Source of the DNA: Chloroflexota bacterium
Lineage (GTDB): Bacteria > Chloroflexota > Anaerolineae > 4572-78 > J111
Reading direction: 5' to 3'
NCBI GenBank assembly: GCA_003694775.1
Contig: RFJV01000492.1
Span: 1-10,152, forward strand
Length of the DNA stretch: 10,152 nt
How positions within the stretch are numbered: position 1 is the stretch's first letter; each line of letters opens with the position of its first letter. Shown piece after piece: positions 1 to 6,291 of this stretch. The translations under genes and the position numbers were made by a program. The notes below the pieces were generated by a model. It made no database searches and was not told where the DNA came from. It saw only the letters and a list, made by a program, of their open reading frames with translations.

Positions 1-578
1 CGACCGCTTTTTTCGCGGGCGTAGAGGGCGGTAATGATGCCCATCGCCGAGTAAATTCCGGTGACCATGTTGGCGATGGAAATAGGGTAGCGTACCGGTG
101 GCCCGTCCGGCTCACCGGTAATGCTCATAATTCCGGATTCGCCCTGGGCAATAAAGTCGTAGCCGGGACGCTCCGCGTACGGGCCGGTAGTGCCGTAACC
201 GCTGATGAGGCAGTAGATGAGCCGCTCGTTCAGCCCCATCAGCGTTTCTTCGTCCACCTGCATACCCTGCCGGGAAGCCCGCCGCGGCAGGTTGCAGATA
301 AACACATCGGCTGTTTTGACCAGCCGGTGCAGAATTTCCTGTCCGGCTGGGGTTTTAAGGTTCAGCGTCAGGCTCCGCTTGTTGCGGTTGACGCTCAAAA
401 AGTAGGCACTCTCGCAGTTGATAAACGGCGGCCCCCAGCCTCTACTCTGGTCGCCGGTGCCGGGACGTTCTATCTTGATGACATCTGCGCCCAGGTCGCC
501 CAGGAGCATGGTGCAGTAAGGGCCGGCGAGCGCCTGGCTCAAATCAAGAATACGGATGTTTTCCAGTGCACCTGCCAT
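1..578 (-). CDS. CaiB/BaiF-family (type III) CoA-transferase, N-terminal 192 codons; runs off the left edge
   Basis: The reading frame opens with ATG at 578-576 and stays open to the window edge, so the gene is partial. GGAGG lies 7 bases before the start. Visible family features are the N-terminal LDLSQALAGPYCTMLLGDLGADVIKIERPG block (residues about 11-40, quoted in part: GPYCTMLLGDLGADV), SVNRNKRSLTLNLK (62-75), GYDFIAQGESGIMSITGEPDG (139-159, typical YD..AQ..SG region) and ALYAREKSGR (184-193). Family members move CoA between acids (formyl-CoA transferase, carnitine CoA-transferase) or racemise acyl-CoAs, usually as interlocked dimers in the cytoplasm. Oddities: the position matching the catalytic Asp169 of formyl-CoA transferase is Asn170 (codon at 71-69), and the usual EN-(F/Y)-RPG motif reads CNLPRR at 95-100. 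The gene lies 150 bases after the second hydroxylase set and may act on its acid product, but the substrate is not visible. Family assignment is firm; activity is uncertain. Confidence 0.9.
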   Translation of the reverse strand, partial: MAGALENIRILDLSQALAGPYCTMLLGDLGADVIKIERPGTGDQSRGWGPPFINCESAYFLSVNRNKRSLTLNLKTPAGQEILHRLVKTADVFICNLPRRASRQGMQVDEETLMGLNERLIYCLISGYGTTGPYAERPGYDFIAQGESGIMSITGEPDGPPVRYPISIANMVTGIYSAMGIITALYAREKSG

Positions 579-600
579 AGGAGCACCTCCTGACCGCAAT

Positions 601-660
601 ACCCGCCGGTTGCCGCGCCCGGTGGCCGTACAGCACCGCGGAACGCGGTAGCCGGCGGGT
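601..660 (-). other. Nested inverted repeats upstream of the CoA-transferase gene
   Basis: ACCCGCCGG (601-609) pairs with CCGGCGGGT (652-660) as a 9-base-pair outer stem. Inside, ACCGCG (635-640) pairs with CGCGGT (644-649) across a 3-base loop. The structure ends 22 bases before the CoA-transferase ATG in transcription order, next to its ribosome binding site, so it lies in the 5' leader and could affect translation or mark a regulatory site. Function is inferred from position only. Confidence 0.35.
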
Positions 661-683
661 GGAAGGAACTGCGGTCGCCTGAG

Positions 684-721
684 TCACCGGCCCGGCCCGT
701 CATTGGGTAGCGGGCCGGTGA
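684..721 (-). terminator. GC-rich hairpin 7 bases after the second large-subunit gene
   Basis: An 11-base-pair perfect stem (TCACCGGCCCG at 684-694 with CGGGCCGGTGA at 711-721) encloses a 16-base loop, immediately after the TAA stop at 731-729 in transcription order. There is no U tract downstream, so it may be a partial or U-less terminator or a 3' stabiliser of the hydroxylase message rather than a full stop. The CoA-transferase gene may still be co-transcribed. Confidence 0.4.
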
Positions 722-728
722 TGGCGGT

Positions 729-3080
729 TTATTCTACCAGACCGGCATCCAGCATAGCCAGGTAGATTTTTTCCGAGGTAAACGGCGGGTCGAGCCGGAC
801 ACTGATGGCATCGTAGATGGCGTTGCCCAGGGCGGCAATGGAGGGAACCATGGGGTGCTCCCCAATGCCCCGCGCTCCAAACGGACCGTCATCCTGCGGG
901 ACCTCCACGATGAAGGTTTTGTGCTCCGGCGGAATGTCTGCCGCGGTGGCAATGCGGTAGTCCACAAAGCTGGGGTTCTTCATTTCACCACCCACCAGCT
1001 TCATCTCCTCGAAGATGGCGGAACTCATTCCCTGCACAAAACCGCCTTCTATCTGGGCACGGACCAGGTCCGGGTTAATCGCCTTGCCCACGTCAAAGGC
1101 GGAGGCGGCCCGGATGATTTCCAGCCGGCCAGTGTCCTTGTCGATTTCAATCTCAAAGCCTTGCGCGCCGGTGGTGTAGTGGACCACGGCCCGGTTGCCC
1201 TGGCCCGTTTCCGGGTCCAGACCGGTGACGTAGGTCGGCATAAAGTTGCCGCGCCCGACGATGGGGCCGCCAATCCAGCCGGTATCGCCTTCCTTGTTGA
1301 TGCCGTATATCCCAATGTCCTTGAGCGACATTTCTCGCTCGCTCTTGTACGATACCACCGTCCCGTTGACGATGTCCAGGTCGTCCGGGTCTTCGTCCCA
1401 GGCTTCGGCGACCACCTTCAGCACCTGCTGGCGTGCATCCCGCGCCGCGGCCACCACGGCATTGCCCATGCTCCAGGTGAGCCGGCTGGCAACGGTTTGC
1501 CATTCGTAGGGGCTGTACTGAGTGTCGATGGGGCCGGCAATGCGGACCCAGTCCATCGGCACGCCCATCACCCCGGCGGCAAGCTGGGCCATGGCGGTAA
1601 ATGTACCCTGCCCAATCTCCTGCCCGCCGATGTTGACGGTCAGCGTGCCGTCCTCGTTCAGTTCAATCACCGCGCTGGAGCCGGCGTTGGGCGGCATGGC
1701 CGGGGCTTTCCACATTACGGCAATACCCTTGCCGCGCAATTTGTTGGGCGCGCTGGGTTCGGCCTTTTTGCCCCAGTCCAGGGCCTCGGCTACCTTGTCG
1801 ATGCATTCCTTGATGCCGGTGGGGTGCATCTTCATGCCCGTGCCCAGGATGTCGCCGCCCTGAACCACGTTGCGCTTGAGGAACTCCACCTTGTCCATGC
1901 CGATTTTTTCGGCCAGCTCGTCCATCACCTGACCGATACCGGCGTGCAGTTCCGACATGCCGAAGCCGCGATACGCCCCGCCGATGGGGTGGTTCGTGTA
2001 GACACACATACTATCCGTTTTGACGTTGGGAATGTCGAACGGCCCGGTACTGCTGTAGCCGCCGGCGCGGGTGATATTCACCCCGTATTCGGTCGACGCG
2101 CCGCCGTCCCAGTACATGGTGTTTTCCATGGCCAGCAGGTTGCCGTCTTTGTCACAGCCAACCTTCAGCTTGATGACCAGCCCCTGGCGGACGAAGTTCG
2201 TGTAGAACTCTTCCTCGCGGGTCAGCCGCAGTTTTACCGGGCGACCTTTGGCCTTCTGGGCAATGGCCACAGGAATGGCTTCCATAGTGACGCCGGCCTT
2301 ACAGCCAAATCCCCCGCCAACGTAGGGGGCAATGACCCGCATGTCGCTCTGGGAAATGCCCAGGGTCTTGGCAATCAGGTTGCGCTGGGCAAAGGGCGAC
2401 TGGGACGAGGCCCACAGGGTCACTTCGCCGGTTTCATCGACTTTGGCAACGGCCACGTGCGGCTCGATGGGCACGTGCTGGACGTGCGGAATGTGGTAGG
2501 TGCGCTCCACAATGGCCGCGCATTTGGGCCAGGCCGCCTCCACGTCGCCTTTGCGGATTTTGAAGTGGTTGGAGATGTTGGTCCCCGGCTTGGGGAAGAT
2601 GAAGTTGACCACCTCGTACTCGCCCAGGTCCGGGTGAACCAGGGGTGCTTCCGGCGATGCGCCGTACACCGGGTCCAGAACCGGCTCCAGGGGTTCGTAT
2701 TCCACTTCAATCAGGTCCAGGGCCTTTTCGGCAATTTCTTCGGAAATCGCCGCCACTGCCGCCACCGGCTCGCCGACAAAGCGGACCCGGTCGCGGGCAA
2801 AAATGTGCTTGTCTTTCAGGTACAGGCCGATGTGTCCGGGGAAATCGTCGCCGGTGACCACCACCTTGACGCCCGGCAAGGCCCTGGCCTTGCTCACGTC
2901 GATTTTCTTGATGAGCGCGTGGGGGTGCGGACTGCGCTTGACGCGGGCGTAAAGCAGTTGCGGCCCAAACTGGATGTCGTCGGTGTATACGGCCGCGCCG
3001 GTAACTTTTTCAAACACATCAATCCGGGGCATGCTTTCGCCAATCGGATTGGGGATTTTTGTTTGTTCAGCCAATGCCAT
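729..3080 (-). CDS. Molybdopterin-binding large subunit of a xanthine dehydrogenase-family hydroxylase (second set)
   Basis: This 783-residue protein is full length for the family (about 750-800). It should bind the Mo-molybdopterin cofactor and hydroxylate its substrate using water. The N-terminal a/b hammerhead domain spans about residues 25-135. The Mo-binding domains follow, with IEPHVAVA (205-212), GGGFG (255-259), GGAYRGFGM (367-375), GGQEIGQGT (485-493) and GARGIGEHP (735-743). Glu741 of the last motif matches the catalytic glutamate of the family. The AYRGFG loop resembles the AFRGFG of xanthine dehydrogenases and lacks the Cys of the CoxL form I loop, so this is not a CO dehydrogenase. 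No signal peptide is visible. The start ATG (3080-3078) lies inside the end of the [2Fe-2S] gene, a 14-base overlap that suggests translational coupling; GGAG precedes it. The stop is TAA. Purine, pyrimidine, nicotinate-like or other heterocycle hydroxylation are all possible; the substrate cannot be read from sequence. Confidence 0.95.
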   Translation of the reverse strand: MALAEQTKIPNPIGESMPRIDVFEKVTGAAVYTDDIQFGPQLLYARVKRSPHPHALIKKIDVSKARALPGVKVVVTGDDFPGHIGLYLKDKHIFARDRVRFVGEPVAAVAAISEEIAEKALDLIEVEYEPLEPVLDPVYGASPEAPLVHPDLGEYEVVNFIFPKPGTNISNHFKIRKGDVEAAWPKCAAIVERTYHIPHVQHVPIEPHVAVAKVDETGEVTLWASSQSPFAQRNLIAKTLGISQSDMRVIAPYVGGGFGCKAGVTMEAIPVAIAQKAKGRPVKLRLTREEEFYTNFVRQGLVIKLKVGCDKDGNLLAMENTMYWDGGASTEYGVNITRAGGYSSTGPFDIPNVKTDSMCVYTNHPIGGAYRGFGMSELHAGIGQVMDELAEKIGMDKVEFLKRNVVQGGDILGTGMKMHPTGIKECIDKVAEALDWGKKAEPSAPNKLRGKGIAVMWKAPAMPPNAGSSAVIELNEDGTLTVNIGGQEIGQGTFTAMAQLAAGVMGVPMDWVRIAGPIDTQYSPYEWQTVASRLTWSMGNAVVAAARDARQQVLKVVAEAWDEDPDDLDIVNGTVVSYKSEREMSLKDIGIYGINKEGDTGWIGGPIVGRGNFMPTYVTGLDPETGQGNRAVVHYTTGAQGFEIEIDKDTGRLEIIRAASAFDVGKAINPDLVRAQIEGGFVQGMSSAIFEEMKLVGGEMKNPSFVDYRIATAADIPPEHKTFIVEVPQDDGPFGARGIGEHPMVPSIAALGNAIYDAISVRLDPPFTSEKIYLAMLDAGLVE

Positions 3081-3570
3081 AGGTCATCTCCTCCTTGGCG
3101 GCTTCCTGGATTTTGGCCGCTCGTTTTACACCTTCGATGATGCGGAAGTAGCCGGTGCACCGGCACAGGTTGCCCACCAGCGCGGCCTTAATGTCCGCTT
3201 CCGAGGGGGTGGGGTTGCGGTCCAGCAAGGCCCGCGCCGAAATCAGCACGCCGGGGGTGCAGAAGCCGCACTGAACGCCGCCGGCTTCCATAATCCCCTG
3301 CTGAACCGGGTCGAGCTGGCCGTTTTTCTTCAGCCCTTCCACGGTGGTAATTTCGGCGCCGTCACACTCCGCGGCCAGCACCAGACAGCTGTTGACCGGT
3401 TCACCGTTGAGCATCACCGTGCAGGCGCCGCATTCGCCGGCGGCACAGCCGTTTTTGGTGCCGGTCAGGGCCAGCTTTTCACGCAACATCTGCAGAAGGG
3501 TCATATGGGAGGGAACGTCGACCAGTTCTACCTCGCCATTGATGGTTACGGTTATTCTGTGTAATGCCAT
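3067..3570 (-). CDS. [2Fe-2S] electron-transfer subunit of the second molybdenum hydroxylase
   Basis: At 167 residues this is the usual length for the small subunit (about 155-170). The N-terminal plant-ferredoxin-type domain carries Cys42, Cys47, Cys50 and Cys62 (C-x4-C-x2-C-x11-C, seen as GCAAGECGACTV and the following NSC). The C-terminal four-helix domain carries Cys101, Cys104, Cys136 and Cys138 (CGFCTPG and LCRCTGY). Together these hold the two [2Fe-2S] clusters that pass electrons from the Mo centre to FAD. All eight cluster cysteines are present, so the subunit looks functional. ATG at 3570 follows GGAGG with a 5-base gap. The FAD gene ends 18 bases upstream, and the large-subunit gene starts within the last 14 bases of this one, so the three genes form a tight M-S-L operon. 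The final residues (EEMTYGIG) extend slightly past the fold core and are encoded in the overlap. Confidence 0.96.
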   Translation of the reverse strand: MALHRITVTINGEVELVDVPSHMTLLQMLREKLALTGTKNGCAAGECGACTVMLNGEPVNSCLVLAAECDGAEITTVEGLKKNGQLDPVQQGIMEAGGVQCGFCTPGVLISARALLDRNPTPSEADIKAALVGNLCRCTGYFRIIEGVKRAAKIQEAAKEEMTYGIG

Positions 3571-3588
3571 GCTTGCCTCCGTTTCTGG

Positions 3589-4476
3589 TTACTGTAGCCT
3601 GTTCAATACGTCGGTGACGGCCCGTCGGGTGAGATTTCTGACCATATACTTGCGGTAGCGGGCACTGCCGCGCACGTCGTCAATGGGGTTGCAGGCGTCC
3701 ATTGCGGCCTGGGCGGCTTCGGCAATGGTCTCGTCGGTAATGGGTTTGCCGGTCAGGATTTCTTCCGCCTTTTCCGGAACCAGCGGCACCGGAGCCACCG
3801 AGGCCAGGGCCAGTTTGAACCGGTAGCCAGACGGCGTGTCGTCCGGGTAGGCAAAAGCCGTCACCCCGACGATGGCCAGGTCGCTGAGGGCGTTCCGGCC
3901 CAGCTTGATGTACCTTCCGGCGTGTCCCTGGGGCAGAACCGGAAAGCGGATGGCGGTGACGATGTCGCCGGGTTTGAGGACAGTTTTCCCCGGCCCCACA
4001 AAGAAGCCGGTCAGGGGGACTTCCCGCTCGCCGTCCAGGCCGTGGACTTTCAGTACGCCGCCCATCACAATGCAGGCACCGATGGTGTCGCCGGCGGGGG
4101 AGGCGTTGCAGATGTTGCCCACAATAGTGGCCCGACTGCGAAGCTGGAAGCTGGCAACGGTTTTGGCGGCTTCGGCCAGCAGGGGGTAGTGCTCCTGGAC
4201 TTCCGGGGAGTCAATCACCCGGTTCATGTTCACCGCCGCGCCGATGGTCAGGCCGGTGGACGGGTCAAAGGTGATGTCACCCATACCGTCCAGCCGCTTC
4301 ACATCGACTATGTATTTTTCTTTCCAAAAACCATCCCGCATGCGCACAAAGGTATCGGTCCCCCCCATGAATGGGCGAGCCTCACCCTGGTGCTCTGCCA
4401 GGAACCGGCTGGCTTCACTTAAAGAAGCCGGCCTGACGTAATCGAATTCCGGTAAACCGGGTCTTGGATTGTGCAC
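3589..4476 (-). CDS. FAD-binding medium subunit of the second molybdenum hydroxylase (CoxM/XdhB-like)
   Basis: This 295-residue protein is of normal length for the FAD subunit. The two FAD pyrophosphate-binding loops of the family are clear: PFMGGTD (35-41) and TIVGNICNASPAGD (117-130). KLGRNALSDLAIVG (191-204) begins the C-terminal CO-dehydrogenase-flavoprotein domain. The protein takes electrons from the [2Fe-2S] subunit onto FAD and passes them to an acceptor that cannot be inferred here. It lacks the roughly 40-residue [4Fe-4S]-binding insertion of 4-hydroxybenzoyl-CoA reductase HcrB, which argues against that enzyme despite the nearby CoA-transferase. The start is read as GTG (4476-4474) with AAGGAGG 9 bases upstream. 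An ATG at 4483-4481 is out of frame and only one base from the Shine-Dalgarno sequence, so it is unlikely to be used. This is the first gene of the second set and follows a 218-base spacer rich in secondary structure. Confidence 0.95.
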   Translation of the reverse strand: MHNPRPGLPEFDYVRPASLSEASRFLAEHQGEARPFMGGTDTFVRMRDGFWKEKYIVDVKRLDGMGDITFDPSTGLTIGAAVNMNRVIDSPEVQEHYPLLAEAAKTVASFQLRSRATIVGNICNASPAGDTIGACIVMGGVLKVHGLDGEREVPLTGFFVGPGKTVLKPGDIVTAIRFPVLPQGHAGRYIKLGRNALSDLAIVGVTAFAYPDDTPSGYRFKLALASVAPVPLVPEKAEEILTGKPITDETIAEAAQAAMDACNPIDDVRGSARYRKYMVRNLTRRAVTDVLNRLQ

Positions 4477-4546
4477 TGCGCCATACCTCCTTGTATCACT
4501 GAATTTAATCGACCTTATTTACCCTACGGTTGTTCTGCAGATGGTG

Positions 4547-4608
4547 GATATTGCTGACCGGGTGGAGCAGGTCAGCCGGATGACCTGCCGCACGCGGTAA
4601 ACAATATC
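4547..4608 (-). promoter_or_regulatory. Symmetric three-stem palindrome in the leader of the second hydroxylase set
   Basis: Read on the minus strand, GATATTG (4608-4602) pairs with CAATATC (4553-4547), ACCG (4598-4595) with CGGT (4560-4557), and GCAGGTCA (4588-4581) with TGACCTGC (4574-4567). The internal loops are symmetric (3/3 and 6/6 bases) and the apical loop has 6 bases. All three stems are perfect, giving 19 base pairs in 62 bases. The element ends about 70 bases before the GTG start of the FAD-subunit gene. It could be a structured RNA in the 5' leader, a protein operator, or an mRNA-stabilising hairpin. No run of U follows, so it is not a simple intrinsic terminator. I do not recognise it as a known riboswitch class. 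Confidence 0.45.
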
Positions 4609-4620
4609 GTTTGCCGGGAG

Positions 4621-4653
4621 CGGGCGGGGGGGCGGTCAGCATCCCCCCGCCCG
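4621..4653 (-). terminator. Very GC-rich hairpin downstream of the permease gene
   Basis: An 11-base-pair perfect stem (4621-4631 with 4643-4653; arms CGGGCGGGGGG and CCCCCCGCCCG) encloses an 11-base loop. It lies 41 bases after the stop codon of the permease gene in transcription order. No U tract follows, so it is not a canonical intrinsic terminator. It may be a U-less terminator, a pause or Rho-linked site, or a 3'-end stabiliser separating the permease message from the second hydroxylase set. Confidence 0.4.
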
Positions 4654-4694
4654 GCTGTTTCAGGCTACGGCAGACAAGCCGTTAGCATACTTGC

Positions 4695-6107
4695 CTAGTG
4701 CTCCAGACCAATCTCGATGAGCGGGCGGTCCGGAGCCTTAAAGACCACAAACAGCAGGTTCAGCAGGATACCCACAACCGCCGCGGTGGCGATGGCCGGC
4801 CAGCCGCTGGGGAACACACCCTGGAACAGCGGGATGGGCAGGAAGCCGCCCGGATACCCGATGTTGCCGCCGATGCCGACAATCAGGATGACCGCGCCGA
4901 TGGCTAACTGCTTGGGGTCAAACAGGTTGACCTTTTCCGACATCATCAGGGCAATACCTTGCATCCCGATGACGCCGAACAGGTAGATGGACAGGCCGCC
5001 GCTGACTGCCGTGGGCACGGTTTCGATGGCGTCCTTCAGCGGGCCGATGAAGCCCAGCAGAACGGCGATGGCCCCGGCGGTCATCAGCACCGGGCCGGAG
5101 TAGTTGCGGGTGATAACCATCAGGGAGTTGTTCTCACCGTAGTTGGTGCCCGCAGTACTGCCGAAGAGGCCGTTGACAAAGTCGTTCAAACCGTCGATGA
5201 CCAGGTTGGCCCCGATGTAGCGGCTCAGGAAGTACCGTTCCCGGCCCTGCTCCACTGCCAGGTGGTCCACGTAGAGGCTAATCTGGTACAGGTGGGCAGT
5301 CGACTCAGGGATGGTGGCGATAGCCATAATACCCACGCTGAAGATAACCGAAATCACCAGCGGGTGGGTAAAGTTGGGGAAGGTCACCTGGGGGGCGGTG
5401 ATAATGGCGGTTTGTCCAATCTTGGAGAAGTCTACCAGCCCAAACGGGATGGCTACGATGTAACCGGTAATGGCGCCCAACAGAATCGGCAGTAAGCCGA
5501 TAAAGCCCTTATCCTGCAGGTACACCGAGTAGGCAATGGTGGCTACCAGGGTAACGGTGGCCACAAACCACCAGGTCAGACTGCCGGTTTCACCACAGCA
5601 GGTCCCGGAGGCCATACTCAGGGCCGCAAAGCCCAGACCAATACCGATAACCGTGGCTACAGAACCGGTTACAATCGGCGGGAGGACTTTGTCGAGGGCT
5701 TTCTTGCCGCCAACACCCTGAATGATAAACCCGACTATCATGTTGATGATGCCGGTCGCCAGAAAGCCTACCTGGACAAAACTCCGGACTTCTGGGGCGG
5801 CTACTTCGCCGTACTGTACCTGGGTAAAGGCCAGCACCGCGGCGATGTAGCTGAAGCTGGACCCGTAGTAGAGGGGGATGAAGGTCCCCAGCCACAGGCG
5901 GGAGACGGTCAGGGCGACGATGGTGCCCAGGCCGGTGATGGTCAGCACGGTGTTGACCGGGAAGCCCATCAGCAGGGCGGCCAGTACGGTCGCCGGGAAC
6001 ATGGTGAGGACGTGCTGGAAGCCCAGCAGTATCATCTGCCCCCAGGTAGGCTGGTCATTGGGCAGGAAACCAAGAATTTTTTGTTCGGAAGCAGTTGTTG
6101 TTGACAT
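4695..6107 (-). CDS. NCS2-family nucleobase permease, UraA-like
   Basis: This very hydrophobic protein of 470 residues (UraA/XanQ family, usually 430-480) should have about 14 membrane segments and import a nucleobase, probably with protons. Family landmarks numbered from the chosen ATG are GFQHVLTMFPATV near the start of TM1 (29-41), YYGSSFSYIAAV (80-91), IPESTAHL (266-273, Glu268 matching the TM8 glutamate Glu241 of UraA) and GSTAGTNYGENNSLMVITRNYS (316-337, Glu325 matching Glu290 of UraA). The TxYGEN form is that of uracil permeases, while xanthine permeases such as XanQ have a QNNG form there. A pyrimidine or related heterocycle is therefore a better guess than xanthine. ATG at 6107 is preferred because AGGAGGG lies 10-11 bases upstream. 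An in-frame GTG at 6164 would add 19 residues but has no properly spaced ribosome binding site. The gene sits alone between the two hydroxylase sets. Confidence 0.93.
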   Translation of the reverse strand: MSTTTASEQKILGFLPNDQPTWGQMILLGFQHVLTMFPATVLAALLMGFPVNTVLTITGLGTIVALTVSRLWLGTFIPLYYGSSFSYIAAVLAFTQVQYGEVAAPEVRSFVQVGFLATGIINMIVGFIIQGVGGKKALDKVLPPIVTGSVATVIGIGLGFAALSMASGTCCGETGSLTWWFVATVTLVATIAYSVYLQDKGFIGLLPILLGAITGYIVAIPFGLVDFSKIGQTAIITAPQVTFPNFTHPLVISVIFSVGIMAIATIPESTAHLYQISLYVDHLAVEQGRERYFLSRYIGANLVIDGLNDFVNGLFGSTAGTNYGENNSLMVITRNYSGPVLMTAGAIAVLLGFIGPLKDAIETVPTAVSGGLSIYLFGVIGMQGIALMMSEKVNLFDPKQLAIGAVILIVGIGGNIGYPGGFLPIPLFQGVFPSGWPAIATAAVVGILLNLLFVVFKAPDRPLIEIGLEH

Positions 6108-6194
6108 GAAATCCTTTCCCTCCTGGTTAAAGAAAACTTGAGGTTGACGGTAAAACGGGCACACCTTTGGACCTGTTTTGTTTGCTGGCGGGCC

Positions 6195-6209
6195 TCACCT
6201 CCTTTGGTG
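6195..6209 (-). promoter_or_regulatory. Orphan perfect Shine-Dalgarno sequence in the permease leader
   Basis: The minus strand reads AAAGGAGGTGA at 6205-6195, an 11-base perfect complement to the 3' end of 16S rRNA. No ATG, GTG or TTG follows at a usable distance; the permease ATG is 87 bases on and has its own ribosome binding site. CACC (6209-6206) can pair with GGTG (6199-6196), which would partly hide the site in a small hairpin. It may be a ribosome standby or stalling site, or a relic of a lost leader reading frame. Confidence 0.35.
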
Positions 6210-6218
6210 TTGGATTTC

Positions 6219-6291
6219 CACGAAAGAGATTCACCGGCGGGGAGCGGTCTGCCTCAATTCGAGTGGGGAGACCGCCCCCGTCTCTCTCGTG
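6219..6291 (-). terminator. Long bulged hairpin between the coxG-like gene and the permease gene
   Basis: Starting at the base after the coxG-like stop codon, the minus-strand RNA can fold into an outer stem of 11 pairs (6291-6281 with 6229-6219, including one G-U) stacked directly on an inner stem of 12 pairs (6280-6269 with 6250-6238, one bulged base). An 8-base bulge lies on one side only, and the loop has 18 bases. This probably marks the 3' end of the first transcription unit or controls read-through to the permease. Only a weak pyrimidine run follows inside the stem, so classical intrinsic termination is uncertain. Confidence 0.45.

Noticed and set aside
729..3080. 4-hydroxybenzoyl-CoA reductase, suggested by the neighbouring CoA-transferase gene
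   Set aside because: The FAD subunit (295 residues) lacks the [4Fe-4S] insertion that marks HcrB, so this reductive enzyme is not supported.
855..3140. A 761-codon open frame on the plus strand opposite the second large-subunit gene
   Set aside because: It mirrors a gene with clear family motifs, has composition typical of an antisense shadow (many His, Gly, Val and Arg) and no recognisable domain. It arises from the codon bias of a GC-rich gene.
4500..4546. A sigma-70-like promoter (TAAATA or TAAATT as -10) before the second FAD-subunit gene
   Set aside because: No matching -35 hexamer is found at the proper distance, so the AT-rich words alone do not support a promoter call.
6108..6164. 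GTG at 6164 as the permease start, adding 19 residues
   Set aside because: It has no properly spaced ribosome binding site, the extra segment (MCPFYRQPQVFFNQ and on) is not like the family N-terminus, and ATG at 6107 has AGGAGGG upstream.
6129..6200. A 23-codon leader peptide starting at a GTG inside the orphan Shine-Dalgarno sequence and ending just before the permease ribosome binding site
   Set aside because: The start codon overlaps its own ribosome binding site, so initiation there is implausible, and the peptide shows no recognisable attenuation pattern.
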